DNA from: Odoribacter sp. UBA944 | Lineage (GTDB): Bacteria > Bacteroidota > Bacteroidia > Bacteroidales > Marinifilaceae | Direction: 5' to 3' | Length of the DNA stretch: 64,000 nucleotides | NCBI GenBank assembly: GCA_002293375.1 | Contig: DBDA01000021.1 | Span: 124,001 to 188,000, forward strand | Part shown: positions 10,701 to 17,265 of the stretch, in pieces | How positions within the stretch are numbered: position 1 is the first letter of the stretch | Layout: each line of letters starts with the position of its first letter | Program-made: the position numbers and the translations under genes | The notes under the pieces: generated by a model | Seen by the model: only the letters and a program-made list of their open reading frames with translations | Databases searched by the model: none | What the model was told of the DNA's origin: nothing

Positions 10701-11598
10701 GGTATGCTACAGCGGCGATCCGTTGGTGGATGTGATCCGGATTACAGCGCTTACCAACCCGGAAGTTTCTATCTATGCCGATCTGGAGCACAGAGTGGCC
10801 GGGGATGAAATTTTGGTGGAATCAGATCTTTCCAAGATGGCTGTGAAGAATCCGGTTTATACGTGGTTCGTCAACAACCTGATGATGGTGGGAGAGAACC
10901 GGGAAGAATTGATATCCGATATGTTCCGGCAAGGGGATAAGATTCAGTTGGGTGTACGAGGCGGACAGATCTGCCAGAATATGGTGATGTCCAATGTCCT
11001 GACGATTGACTACGATAATTCGGAGCGTGATACGCTGATCGTGATCTACAAGGGAGAGCAGATCCGCAATTTGGATATGTTCCGCTTGAGAGACACTGAC
11101 AAGGAGTTCTTTATTGCACCGAACGGGTATACCGGAGCCGGTAGTGCATACATGGGATTGGACGGTAAGTTCAATTATGTCCCGGATGCCAATTTCAGCG
11201 GAATGGATAAGGTGACCTATATTGTTGTGCATAAGTATACGGGAACAATGGAAACCGGGTATATTTACGTAGAGGTGAAAGATCAGGAGAAGTTCCTGAT
11301 CCCGAATATCATTACGCCGAACGGAGACGGATTGAACGATACGTGGATATTGAATTTCCTGCAGGATTTTCCGGATCACATTGTGACGGTGTATAACCGG
11401 AACGGTAAGGTGGTGCTCAGAGCCCGGAATTACCAGAACGACTGGGATGGCTCCGGACAGGGCAACAGCGGATATGTGGCTTATTTTAATCTTCCGAGTG
11501 GTGTTTACACCTATGTGATCGATTTGGGGAACAGGGAGGTGTTGAAAGGTTGGTTGGAAATCCGGAAGGACATGAACCGTGGCAGGTATTCAAGGTAA
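4699..11598 (+). CDS. Giant PKD-repeat adhesin with T9SS type-B (gliding-type) C-terminal domain
   Basis: About 2,300 residues. An N-terminal signal peptide (MKKIAFVFLLLLCAVTTIFA) is followed by about twenty PKD/Ig-like modules. The last ~95 residues (from about 2200) form a gliding-motility-associated C-terminal domain: IPNIITPNGDGLNDTW, then VYNRNGKVV, W-x-G, LPSGVYTYVID and a final GWLEIRKD strand. In this family the domain is the T9SS sorting signal of the type-B class, so the protein should be exported through the T9SS and held at the cell surface or released. The start is taken at ATG 4699 within the ATGA overlap with the upstream stop; ATG 4693 is possible. The first ~150 codons are AT-richer than the rest and contain a run of seven G (5020-5026). 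It is followed by a PorP-type and a PorE-like gene, the usual companions of type-B cargo. Confidence 0.9.
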   Translation: MMKKIAFVFLLLLCAVTTIFASPSTNTTIRIRIEGSDGTYSSLKKAGYELALSGSVCTNYIWTLENKTKGETLTNAGGYVSGSEETWTNTLLTTTVMVNYAMFAAWDGGDQLTFTLTVQDATSPFYGKSYSIDIVAESMGKYDLNIVPETIEPSLTFTGPLCAGLSPSAAEITITNVSEYSGYSWSITPAAAGLSIGTPAASCVVTADASVGPGTYSVQLMKGGMPEGDPVNVIVSGAPTFDIIPLLADGGNGIVCKTGSVGTSLTLNATNLGSGYSYSLNGAAPVTSPSFSGITTAGSYTVKATSSTGCPAEASVSVIERSVPMPAVAAVANPDVCTVDAGSTALSVNSPDPAYTYTWTGLGLSSTSGSTVDVAHASVATTAAGNSYTVTANDGKCNSAPSAPTSLKGHSMSLSVAPPSSLVTEGVSLTVTATAGSTPARPSGDYTYNWTQTGMAITGGQGTASITTEAITGTSTYTVEVSDGYCTLSQTVTYTVDAATVWNITATDVQVCSGLTQAVTAGITGTPAVALNNLTWSAPTITPVPPASAGGLVLGAKTGSNANPSWSIGAGSVPGRYNVELEVSDGVVTKTETVTVTVWGVPTLDDPTVFSTGNCVGTQTVLQVNGQPATTALDNSGDLDYRWINATEIPGNDSRAQATLAAGDNTYRVKVVDGNGCESAEKSVTTTGHEVTVTAQLDGVSGSTSVPWGTEADLMAVVATTDPATGIVSYEWNNTARINGDYQSAAAKTLPLTANGSFTVTVKDQYGCTKSSTVSYTVSGTEMTVSAHDAYICQFSTTQKVSCTVSGGSGAGAVTYEWMGSVPNLFVDNEVQEPLINPAILPGTYTATVEVKRGPQTVTSATINIQVGAQPQLTGIATFHNGNPVPDGGTVTPNSQVTVIATGSNLSAGTQYVWTPPAMIDHLSSDKLEMTSVPLSSNAYPYVFKLVMRNEDGQCEVSNQISVEVTGTEFAINMPDTNFCQGSVAIIQSTGFVTGGKKPYQTYTWSCSNPNFSWSNHSTTSILVDPSTPAGVYTVRLTVRDGAGSELWDEFTVTIDALPTITLTPPPGVDRNKQVGDQVTLTANATPASTVLTWNPVAPAPYVPGTLTGAGTASVGTGVFQPAHAGNSYQYRVQAKNGACTLDSVLTINVSASANPITIGAIADVEVCDGVSSIPLSATASGGSASSNLRYAWSVISGPAGGLTLSSSNGPNITATPASLNAVGDYVVRVTVSDVGPNPAAPQFEEFNVYIHAKPELYSLTADNLTTGATGVTTVERGEAVKLNASAGPSSAILTYSWTEQAGSNTLLATTGASVNTQPLTANTTYSLIVKNSNQCEVRQNITITVTEPATGAVLSLSLQKECADSGKDMVLRMDASGATSYSFTLRRNGDPLFRQDYTGAGPNWTYNISLGDQDTYWVQNFKAYRNGVEISQTTVSPAQLEALFYTTPVITIAEGNVQTVCEDAMMTLTASSQLSGTTFTWDNNVTNGQPFLVEGSKLYTVTAESDKGCKATSTVNVTLAPKPNVTVSATPQVICLGESVVLQAGGSATEFTWNNGQTVAMFTETPNVGGILRYVVTGKELLNGCTDTASVTVRVNEPPMIVAASKPERSIAIGKNVAYGIRATGENLTYRWQRWTGASWMDLYNSATDTPGVLGAQTDSLTLTGVPRSWDNTRLRCVVTNPCGTADTTFTLYVKECFDILDIEWDMCEGIRPETNPSRPIDGWYCPGTKISICARLIMDEPGVELGEAIYKWTVDGLSTTDGRWDEMTFISSSSVLSWVPPADWQDNITVAVCAYIDGACDTVCKSYLRLKAAPFEEMRWKLHTSLDPSNGFCPGDTVRIWANTQGSSGKNATFHWYNDIFDLHTDMSPRNELLTELDDDMLVKEIRLRLDQQDTWVKVVMTPSPEVCTEEPTYEKQVFLKLNPSVSPELEIWTEDTLACINDEIYLEARWKNAGADPTFQWTRSIGFPYWNLGDEYNTTTILDDKDMWIKCELFPSAEVCYSGDPLVDVIRITALTNPEVSIYADLEHRVAGDEILVESDLSKMAVKNPVYTWFVNNLMMVGENREELISDMFRQGDKIQLGVRGGQICQNMVMSNVLTIDYDNSERDTLIVIYKGEQIRNLDMFRLRDTDKEFFIAPNGYTGAGSAYMGLDGKFNYVPDANFSGMDKVTYIVVHKYTGTMETGYIYVEVKDQEKFLIPNIITPNGDGLNDTWILNFLQDFPDHIVTVYNRNGKVVLRARNYQNDWDGSGQGNSGYVAYFNLPSGVYTYVIDLGNREVLKGWLEIRKDMNRGRYSR

Positions 11599-11630
11599 TG
11601 TAAAAGACTGGGATATAAAGAAAGGAGCAG

Positions 11631-11664
11631 ATCTCCCTGAAGGCTTTTGGGCTTGCAGGGAGAT
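11631..11664 (+). other. Stem-loop between adhesin and porP-like gene
   Basis: ATCTCCCTG (11631-11639) pairs perfectly with CAGGGAGAT (11656-11664) around a 16-nt loop. No T-run follows, so it does not look like an intrinsic terminator. It could be an RNA-processing or stabilising hairpin that sets different levels of the giant adhesin and the downstream genes. Function is inferred. Confidence 0.45.
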
Positions 11665-11735
11665 GTTCCCATATTAGAAGAGGGGATATAAAAGCAGACA
11701 AGAGGGGTGTTTAAGGTGTATGTAAAAATCAGATA

Positions 11736-12689
11736 ATGAAGAAGATGAAGATTTTATTTGCGGGTTTGCTTGTAGGAATGACAATGATGAACGGATTTGC
11801 GCAGACCAATTTGATGCGTTTTACTGATTATAACATGGCGCAACCGGTGATCAATCCGGCCCGGATGGGAACGGGCAGCGGGGTGAACGGGTTGTTGTTG
11901 TACCGTACTCGTTTTGAAAATTCGGATGTCTGGCCTTCGACGGGGGTGCTCAATGTCCATACGCTTCTTGAAGAGAAGAACCTCGGAGGCGGGTTGAATA
12001 TCATTTTTGACAAGTACGGGCCTTACCAAAAGTTGTATGCATACGTGGCCGGTACGTATCGACTTCAGGTGAATGAGGGGAAGTACCTCTTTTTCGGGAT
12101 ACAGGCGGGGTTGAATTATGTGGGGACAAAGCCCGATTATTTTATGGTCCACGAAGAACAGATATTTGCCGATAATTATAGCCAGCCGAACTTCGGGTTT
12201 GGGATGCACTACCAGGCTGAGAATTATTTTCTGGGACTTTCCATTCCGGAGTTCCGGTACAATGCGATTGACCAGGAGGGGAATAAGATTAGTTCCATGA
12301 TGTCCGATATGTTGAAGGTCTTTTTGTACGGGGGATATCGTTTCCGGTTGGCGACCAATACAGACCTGGAACCGTACTCGTACCTCAGTTATTCGGGCGA
12401 AGAGGGGAGTACGATCGATATAGGAGCGAGGCTGATTTACAAGGATAATTTGATCTTTGGAGCGCAGTACCGGACGGATCAGGCTTTTGCAGCGATGGTG
12501 CGGGTGCGTTTGACGGAAGGCTTTTGGTTGGGATATGCTTTTGAGGGCAATAATTCGGACATTGACAATAGTTTCAACAGTGTGCAGGAAATCGGCTTGA
12601 CGTTTCACTTCGGAGGGAAGAAGGAGCAGCGGAGAAGCGCGCCGGAAGAGGAAGCATACGATGATATTAACTCCATCCGGTATTTTTGA
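11736..12689 (+). CDS. PorP/SprF family type IX secretion outer-membrane protein
   Basis: 317 residues with a signal peptide (FAGLLVGMTMMNGFAQ) and the family hallmark after it: MRFTDYNMAQPVINPARMGTG, close to the typical QxxxNxxxxNPAxAG. The rest is a series of amphipathic strands expected for an outer-membrane beta-barrel, with the conserved features GGLNIIFDKYGP and LGLSIPEFRYN. PorP/SprF paralogues are often encoded next to type-B T9SS cargo and are thought to anchor or help export that cargo at the surface. It sits between the giant adhesin and the PorE-like gene. A second PorP-type gene lies at 52673 in the core T9SS operon, so this one is probably the cargo-specific copy (inference). 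Confidence 0.88.
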   Translation: MKKMKILFAGLLVGMTMMNGFAQTNLMRFTDYNMAQPVINPARMGTGSGVNGLLLYRTRFENSDVWPSTGVLNVHTLLEEKNLGGGLNIIFDKYGPYQKLYAYVAGTYRLQVNEGKYLFFGIQAGLNYVGTKPDYFMVHEEQIFADNYSQPNFGFGMHYQAENYFLGLSIPEFRYNAIDQEGNKISSMMSDMLKVFLYGGYRFRLATNTDLEPYSYLSYSGEEGSTIDIGARLIYKDNLIFGAQYRTDQAFAAMVRVRLTEGFWLGYAFEGNNSDIDNSFNSVQEIGLTFHFGGKKEQRRSAPEEEAYDDINSIRYF

Positions 12690-12723
12690 TCCCGGAGCGG
12701 GTTGAAAAATAAATTAGAACGGT

Positions 12724-14778
12724 ATGAAGAGATCGGTTGTTTTTTTATTGTTATTGGTTGTAACGACCGGATTGCTGGGACAGACCCGGGCGGACCGGGC
12801 GTTTGACAGGGGGGAGTACCTGGAGGCGTTGAAATTGTATACCAAAGAGTTGGAAAGCAATGCAACAGCCGATAAGGATCACGTAAAGGCCCGGATCGCT
12901 AACTGTTATTTCCGATTGAACGATATTCTCAAGGCGGGACAGGCGTATGCTCAGATGGATGAAAATGCGTTGGGAGTGGAGGATATGGTATTTTATGCGA
13001 TCACGTTACAACGGACAGGGCAATATGCTAAGGTGGAGAATATGCTGGATGTGATCGAAAGCATGGGCGGCGATCCGTCCGTGGTGGATTATCTGAGGGC
13101 TTCCTGCAATTTTGCGAAACAGACGGCGAAGGAACGGCCGGCGTATACGGCAGTAAAAACAGGGATGGATTTTAGCGGGATCTCTTCCGGAGCTACGTAT
13201 TATAAGGGAAGAGGGTTGATCGTGGCTGCTCCCGATAACCGGGAAGGTGCGAAGGAGGATTCCCGCGGATACCGCTTTACCCGTTTGTACAATGCCGTGT
13301 TCAATGCGAGCGGGCAAGGGGTGCGGAAGTTGCCTTTTGCGGAGGAGTTAATTGATGAGTACCATATAGGTGCGGTGACGTTTACGCGGGACCTGAAACG
13401 GATCTATTACAGTCGGGTGACGTTGAAAGAGGATGGAAGGACTACTTTGATCAAGTTGATGACGGCACAGGAAGGGGCAGATGGAAAGTGGGAGAACATT
13501 GAGGAGTTGAATATCAATTCGGATGATTACTCGTGTGCCCACCCTTCGTTGTACCGGGATTCGTTGCTTTTTTTCGCCTCCGATATGCCGGGAGGCTATG
13601 GCGGACACGATCTTTATATGTGTGTAGTGCGCGGAGCGGAGTGTGGAGAGGTGGTGAATCTTGGAGGGACGATCAATACGGTGGAGAATGAGCAATTTCC
13701 TTTTGTTGACGGGGATGAGCGGTTGTTTTTTGCTTCCAGCGGACAGGTTGGCCTGGGTGGGTTGGATGTGTTTGAATCCCGAATGTTGCCGGGAGGGGAG
13801 TGGACGACTCCGGAAAATATGGGCCGACCGATTAACTCTTCGATGGATGATTTCGGACTGGTCTTCTATGATACGGATTGTACGGAGGGGTTTGTCTCTT
13901 CCAACCGGGGAGGCAACGGACGGGTTGATTATCTGTTTGCGGTCCGGAAGATCCCGACTCGCGAACCGGGGAATGCTCTGGCCGCGAAGGAACCACCCCG
14001 AAGAGAGGAAAAGCCACTTGTGCGGGAGGAGTTTGTTCAGAAGGGAGTGTCGGACGGGGATTATCGCTATTCGATACAGATCGGAGCGTTCCGGAATCCG
14101 GTTCCCCGGGTCTATTTTGATCAGATGAAAGATGTGAAGGTCTATCTGGGGCAGGATAAATTGTACCGCTATACGGTAGGCGAGTATCCGAGTGAGCCGG
14201 AGAGTGAGTTGGGGAGTATCCGGCGTGTGATCGGTGATGCGTTTGTGGTAAATGTGGAGCGTTATGTGGCGCAGCAGAAGATCCGGAACGATATACACGG
14301 AGATAAGATATCGGACGAAGAGTTGCTCTTGATCCGTCTGAGGAACCAGGAGATGCAGGAGCGAGCGGCTCGCAGCAGGCGGCAGGATCCGCCACGGCAA
14401 ACCAAGCGCTTTATCGAGCGACCGGTAGAGTCGGAGATGAATGTTCTGAACCAGGGGTACACCATTGTGTTGATGTCGGCGAACCGGGTATTGGATCATT
14501 TTCAGTTCAGGGGAGTGAAGGAGGTGGATATTTACGAGTTAGAGGATGGTTCCATCTGTTATTGCTCCGGTTTTTACCGGACGATACAGGAGGCGGAACG
14601 TGACCTGAGTTATTTGCGCCGTTTGGGTTTCACCCAGGCGTACGTTACACGCTCCAATACATACGGGCTGAACCGCGACCGGCAGACAGCATCCAACGGT
14701 GCGCCTTCCCGGGATAATTTAGCGGATCGAGGGTCCGGCGCCGCCTTGAAAAGGCTTATTGGCCGGGGTAATTTTTAA
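12724..14778 (+). CDS. PorE-like TPR/PD40 periplasmic protein with two SPOR-like domains
   Basis: 684 residues. A signal peptide (KRSVVFLLLLVVTTGLLGQ) precedes a TPR-like helical region (about 25-150: DRGEYLEALKLY, IANCYFRLNDILKAG). A PD40/WD40-like beta-propeller region follows (about 150-430), with repeats such as SLLFFASDMPGGYGGHDLY and RLFFASSGQVGLGGLDVFES. PorE proteins share this layout but end in an OmpA-type peptidoglycan-binding domain. Here, after about residue 445, there is instead a SPOR-like stretch (YSIQIGAF, LYRYTVGEY, DAFVVNVERY) and a second one near 577-650 (YTIVLMSA, YCSGFYRTIQEAE, GFTQAYVTRS). SPOR domains bind denuded peptidoglycan, so the wall-anchoring role may be kept with a different module. 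Last gene of the adhesin operon; a strong hairpin follows. Confidence 0.8.
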   Translation: MKRSVVFLLLLVVTTGLLGQTRADRAFDRGEYLEALKLYTKELESNATADKDHVKARIANCYFRLNDILKAGQAYAQMDENALGVEDMVFYAITLQRTGQYAKVENMLDVIESMGGDPSVVDYLRASCNFAKQTAKERPAYTAVKTGMDFSGISSGATYYKGRGLIVAAPDNREGAKEDSRGYRFTRLYNAVFNASGQGVRKLPFAEELIDEYHIGAVTFTRDLKRIYYSRVTLKEDGRTTLIKLMTAQEGADGKWENIEELNINSDDYSCAHPSLYRDSLLFFASDMPGGYGGHDLYMCVVRGAECGEVVNLGGTINTVENEQFPFVDGDERLFFASSGQVGLGGLDVFESRMLPGGEWTTPENMGRPINSSMDDFGLVFYDTDCTEGFVSSNRGGNGRVDYLFAVRKIPTREPGNALAAKEPPRREEKPLVREEFVQKGVSDGDYRYSIQIGAFRNPVPRVYFDQMKDVKVYLGQDKLYRYTVGEYPSEPESELGSIRRVIGDAFVVNVERYVAQQKIRNDIHGDKISDEELLLIRLRNQEMQERAARSRRQDPPRQTKRFIERPVESEMNVLNQGYTIVLMSANRVLDHFQFRGVKEVDIYELEDGSICYCSGFYRTIQEAERDLSYLRRLGFTQAYVTRSNTYGLNRDRQTASNGAPSRDNLADRGSGAALKRLIGRGNF

Positions 14779-14796
14779 TAGTTCGGGATGCCACTG

Positions 14797-14838
14797 CAAT
14801 GCTACCGCGTGATACAATCGCGCGGTAGCATTGTTTTA
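14797..14838 (+). terminator. Intrinsic terminator after the adhesin locus
   Basis: CAATGCTACCGCG (14797-14809) and CGCGGTAGCATTG (14821-14833) form a perfect 13-bp stem around an 11-nt loop, followed by TTTTA. It ends the adhesin/porP/porE-like transcript, and its right arm overlaps the likely -33 region of the nadK promoter. Confidence 0.75.
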
Positions 14839-14861
14839 CATAGAATTTAGTCGTACCTTTA
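14831..14861 (+). promoter_or_regulatory. Probable promoter of nadK
   Basis: TTG at 14831-14833, 20 nt, then TACCTTTA at 14854-14861, one base away from the Bacteroidota -7 element TAnnTTTG. A transcript would start near 14868, just upstream of the ATG at 14882. Confidence 0.4.
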
Positions 14862-14881
14862 ACGGTCGAAACGGACAGAGC

Positions 14882-15775
14882 ATGAAGGAACGATTGATTG
14901 CCATATACGGGAAGGGATTGGAGGAGGGGAGCGCCCCTTGGGTGGCTGCTATTCTGGAACGGCTTTGGAAGGCTGGAATTGGTTTGGTGTGCGAGGAGGG
15001 GTTTGCGGAGCGGTTGCGGAGTGTCCTACCCGGGAAGACTCTTTTTAAAGGGAGGTTTCACGTGGGCAATTTGGCGGGTCTCCGGCCGGAGTTGTTGTTG
15101 AGTATTGGAGGGGACGGGACGTTTTTGGATTCGGTGTTGTATGTCCGGGAGAGCCGCATTCCTGTTTTGGGGCTGAATACCGGGCGGTTGGGGTTTCTGG
15201 CGGCTGTATCCTCCGGGGATGCGGAGCGGGCGGTGCAGTATATCATTGACCGGAAGTATGAGCGGCGGGAACGGCGATTGATCCGGCTGAAAGCGGACGG
15301 ACGAGATTTTCCAGATTTTAGCTATGGATTGAACGAGGTGGGGATCCACAAGACGGAGGGCTCGTCCATGCTGAAAATCCATGCGTACATCGGGGAGATT
15401 TATTTGACGACCTATTGGGCAGACGGATTGGTGATCGCCACTCCGACCGGCTCTACTGCCTATTCGTTGAGCGGGGGCGGACCGATCGTTAATCCGGAGT
15501 GTCGGAATTTTATTCTGACGCCGGTGTGTCCGCACAATCTGACGATGCGGTCGCTGGTGGTTCCGGATGATGTGACGATCCGCCTGAAGGTAGAGAGCCG
15601 GGCCGGGGAGTTTACGCTCAGCCTGGATTCCCGGATGCGGAAGATGAAAGATTCGATGGAGGTGGAGGTGACGGCCGGAGCGTTCGGGATAGAGGTGGCC
15701 CACCTTCCGGAGTATAATTATTATGAGACCCTTCGAAATAAGTTGGGGTGGGGAGAGGATAAGCGGAACAATTAA
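14882..15775 (+). CDS. nadK: NAD kinase
   Basis: 297 residues. ATP-dependent phosphorylation of NAD to NADP in the cytoplasm. The family's catalytic motif is clear (LLSIGGDGTFLDSV, the GGDG loop), followed by PVLGLNTGRLGFLA, NEVGIHK, the conserved DGLVIATPTGSTAYSLSGGGPI block and LTPVCPHNLTMRSLVVPD. Length matches the family. The ATG at 14882 was chosen because it begins the usual N-terminal strand (KERLIAIYGKG) and lies behind the probable promoter; an upstream in-frame TTG at 14831 falls inside the terminator stem. The gene opens a run of co-directional envelope genes. Confidence 0.95.
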   Translation: MKERLIAIYGKGLEEGSAPWVAAILERLWKAGIGLVCEEGFAERLRSVLPGKTLFKGRFHVGNLAGLRPELLLSIGGDGTFLDSVLYVRESRIPVLGLNTGRLGFLAAVSSGDAERAVQYIIDRKYERRERRLIRLKADGRDFPDFSYGLNEVGIHKTEGSSMLKIHAYIGEIYLTTYWADGLVIATPTGSTAYSLSGGGPIVNPECRNFILTPVCPHNLTMRSLVVPDDVTIRLKVESRAGEFTLSLDSRMRKMKDSMEVEVTAGAFGIEVAHLPEYNYYETLRNKLGWGEDKRNN

Positions 15776-15789
15776 AAATAAGATGTTTT

Positions 15790-16452
15790 GTGATTAGTAA
15801 CCGTTTTTTCACTTTTTGGCTTTCTCTGTTCCCGTTATTGTTGCTATCTTTGAACGGTTTTAGTCAACCGGGAGCGGAGATCGGGATAATGGCCGGGCAG
15901 GGGTATTACATTGGGGAGTACAATCCGGTTTCGCATTTTAAGTATGCGAAAAATTACGGAAGTTTGTTGTACCGGTATAATCTGAACGACCGTTTTGCTC
16001 TCCGTTTCAATGTAGGGTTTTCCGAAATAGAAGTGACGGATGTACGGTTGCTTGATAACAACGGGGTGTTGTTCGCTACCGGCTTTTCGACGACAATCCG
16101 GGATTTTTCCGCTGTGGCGGAGTTTAATTTCAGGAGTTTTATGGCGCCGAAGCACGAGCGCTCTTCTTTGTGGAGTCCGTATGTTTTTGCCGGAGTCGGT
16201 TATTTGGGTACGCATACGTACGGTGGGGTGAATATCCCGGTGGGGGTGGGGGTGAAGTTTAACATCTGGAAGTCCCTCTCGGGCGGGGTGGAGTGGAGCA
16301 TGCGGAAGCTGTTTGCAGACAGGTTGGATAATTTGGAGGATCCTTGGCAAACCGGCGAGACAAATTTTATTTATAACAAGGATACGTTTTTTGTGGCGGG
16401 AGTGACATTGACGTACCGCTTTCCGATTGATCCCGTTTGCTGGGGCTACTGA
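15790..16452 (+). CDS. porG: PorG-like outer-membrane protein (DUF6089), T9SS component
   Basis: 220 residues beginning with GTG at 15790; no in-frame ATG precedes it. Signal peptide FWLSLFPLLLLSLNGFSQ, then the characteristic AEIGIMAGQGYYIGEYNP and barrel strands (LRFNVGFSEIEV, YVFAGVGYLGT), with a C-terminal strand VTLTYRFPIDP. PorG is an outer-membrane barrel associated with the GldK/GldN (PorK/PorN) ring of the T9SS. The position between nadK and uppS, ahead of bamA, is the usual neighbourhood of this family in Bacteroidales. The match is by overall pattern; I could not align it. Confidence 0.82.
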   Translation: MISNRFFTFWLSLFPLLLLSLNGFSQPGAEIGIMAGQGYYIGEYNPVSHFKYAKNYGSLLYRYNLNDRFALRFNVGFSEIEVTDVRLLDNNGVLFATGFSTTIRDFSAVAEFNFRSFMAPKHERSSLWSPYVFAGVGYLGTHTYGGVNIPVGVGVKFNIWKSLSGGVEWSMRKLFADRLDNLEDPWQTGETNFIYNKDTFFVAGVTLTYRFPIDPVCWGY

Positions 16453-16506
16453 TAAAAAGACCATAAGATAGTAAGACCGTAAGACTTTCCGATTTCAGAT
16501 AAAGCG

Positions 16507-17253
16507 ATGGATACCAAAAAAGAACCAATTCCGAGTGGTGTGATGCCGAAGCATGTGGCCATTATCATGGACGGGAACGGGCGATGGGCGAAAGAGCGGG
16601 GGAAGGAGCGTATCTACGGGCATCAGTATGGAGTGGAAGCGGTACGGAATACACTGAAGGCGGCGCAGGAGATCGGGTTGGAGTATTTGACACTGTATAC
16701 TTTTTCGAAGGAGAATTGGAACCGACCCAAGGAGGAGGTGGATGCGTTGATGGAGTTGATGGTGGATGCCATTGTGCGGGAAACCGATGATTTGATGCAG
16801 AACGGGGTGCGGATGAAGATGATCGGAAATCCGGCGGATCTCCCGGAAAAGGTTTCTGTCCGGTTGAACGAGTTGATTCGTCGAACGGCGGAGAACCGGG
16901 GAGTGACATTACTATTGGCGCTCAGTTACGGGGCCCGTTGGGAGATTCTGGAGGCGGCCCGCAGGTTGGCGACGGATTGCCGGACTGGACGATTGGCCGG
17001 ACCGGAGGAGTTTTCGGAAGAGTTGTTTTCGAACTACCTGACCACTGCCGGGATCCCGGATCCGGATCTGTTGATCCGAACCAGCGGGGAGCATCGGTTG
17101 AGTAATTTTCTGTTGTGGCAGTGTGCTTATACCGAATTTTATTTTATTGATAAATTTTGGCCGGATTTCGGAAAAGATGATTTATATTTGGCGATTCGCG
17201 ATTTTCAGCAGCGGGAGAGGCGTTTTGGGAAGACGGGCGAACAGTTGAAGTGA
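16507..17253 (+). CDS. uppS: Isoprenyl transferase (undecaprenyl diphosphate synthase)
   Basis: 248 residues. Cytoplasmic cis-prenyltransferase that extends farnesyl diphosphate with isopentenyl units to make the C55 carrier for peptidoglycan and O-antigen. Motifs in order: HVAIIMDGNGRWAKERG (diphosphate-binding D and G-x-G-R-W-A), GHQYGVEAVR, LTLYTFSKENWNRP, ALSYGARWEI, and the C-terminal PDLLIRTSGEHRLSNFLLWQ with EFYF. Length is normal. It is placed directly ahead of bamA with a 12-nt gap, a typical Bacteroidota arrangement. Confidence 0.97.
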   Translation: MDTKKEPIPSGVMPKHVAIIMDGNGRWAKERGKERIYGHQYGVEAVRNTLKAAQEIGLEYLTLYTFSKENWNRPKEEVDALMELMVDAIVRETDDLMQNGVRMKMIGNPADLPEKVSVRLNELIRRTAENRGVTLLLALSYGARWEILEAARRLATDCRTGRLAGPEEFSEELFSNYLTTAGIPDPDLLIRTSGEHRLSNFLLWQCAYTEFYFIDKFWPDFGKDDLYLAIRDFQQRERRFGKTGEQLK

Positions 17254-17265
17254 TATATTTGATGT

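Noticed and set aside
16454..16490. Short repeated words (AAGACC-TAAGA) between porG and uppS.
   Set aside because: The repeat is too short and imperfect to be called a direct repeat, a CRISPR unit or an iteron.
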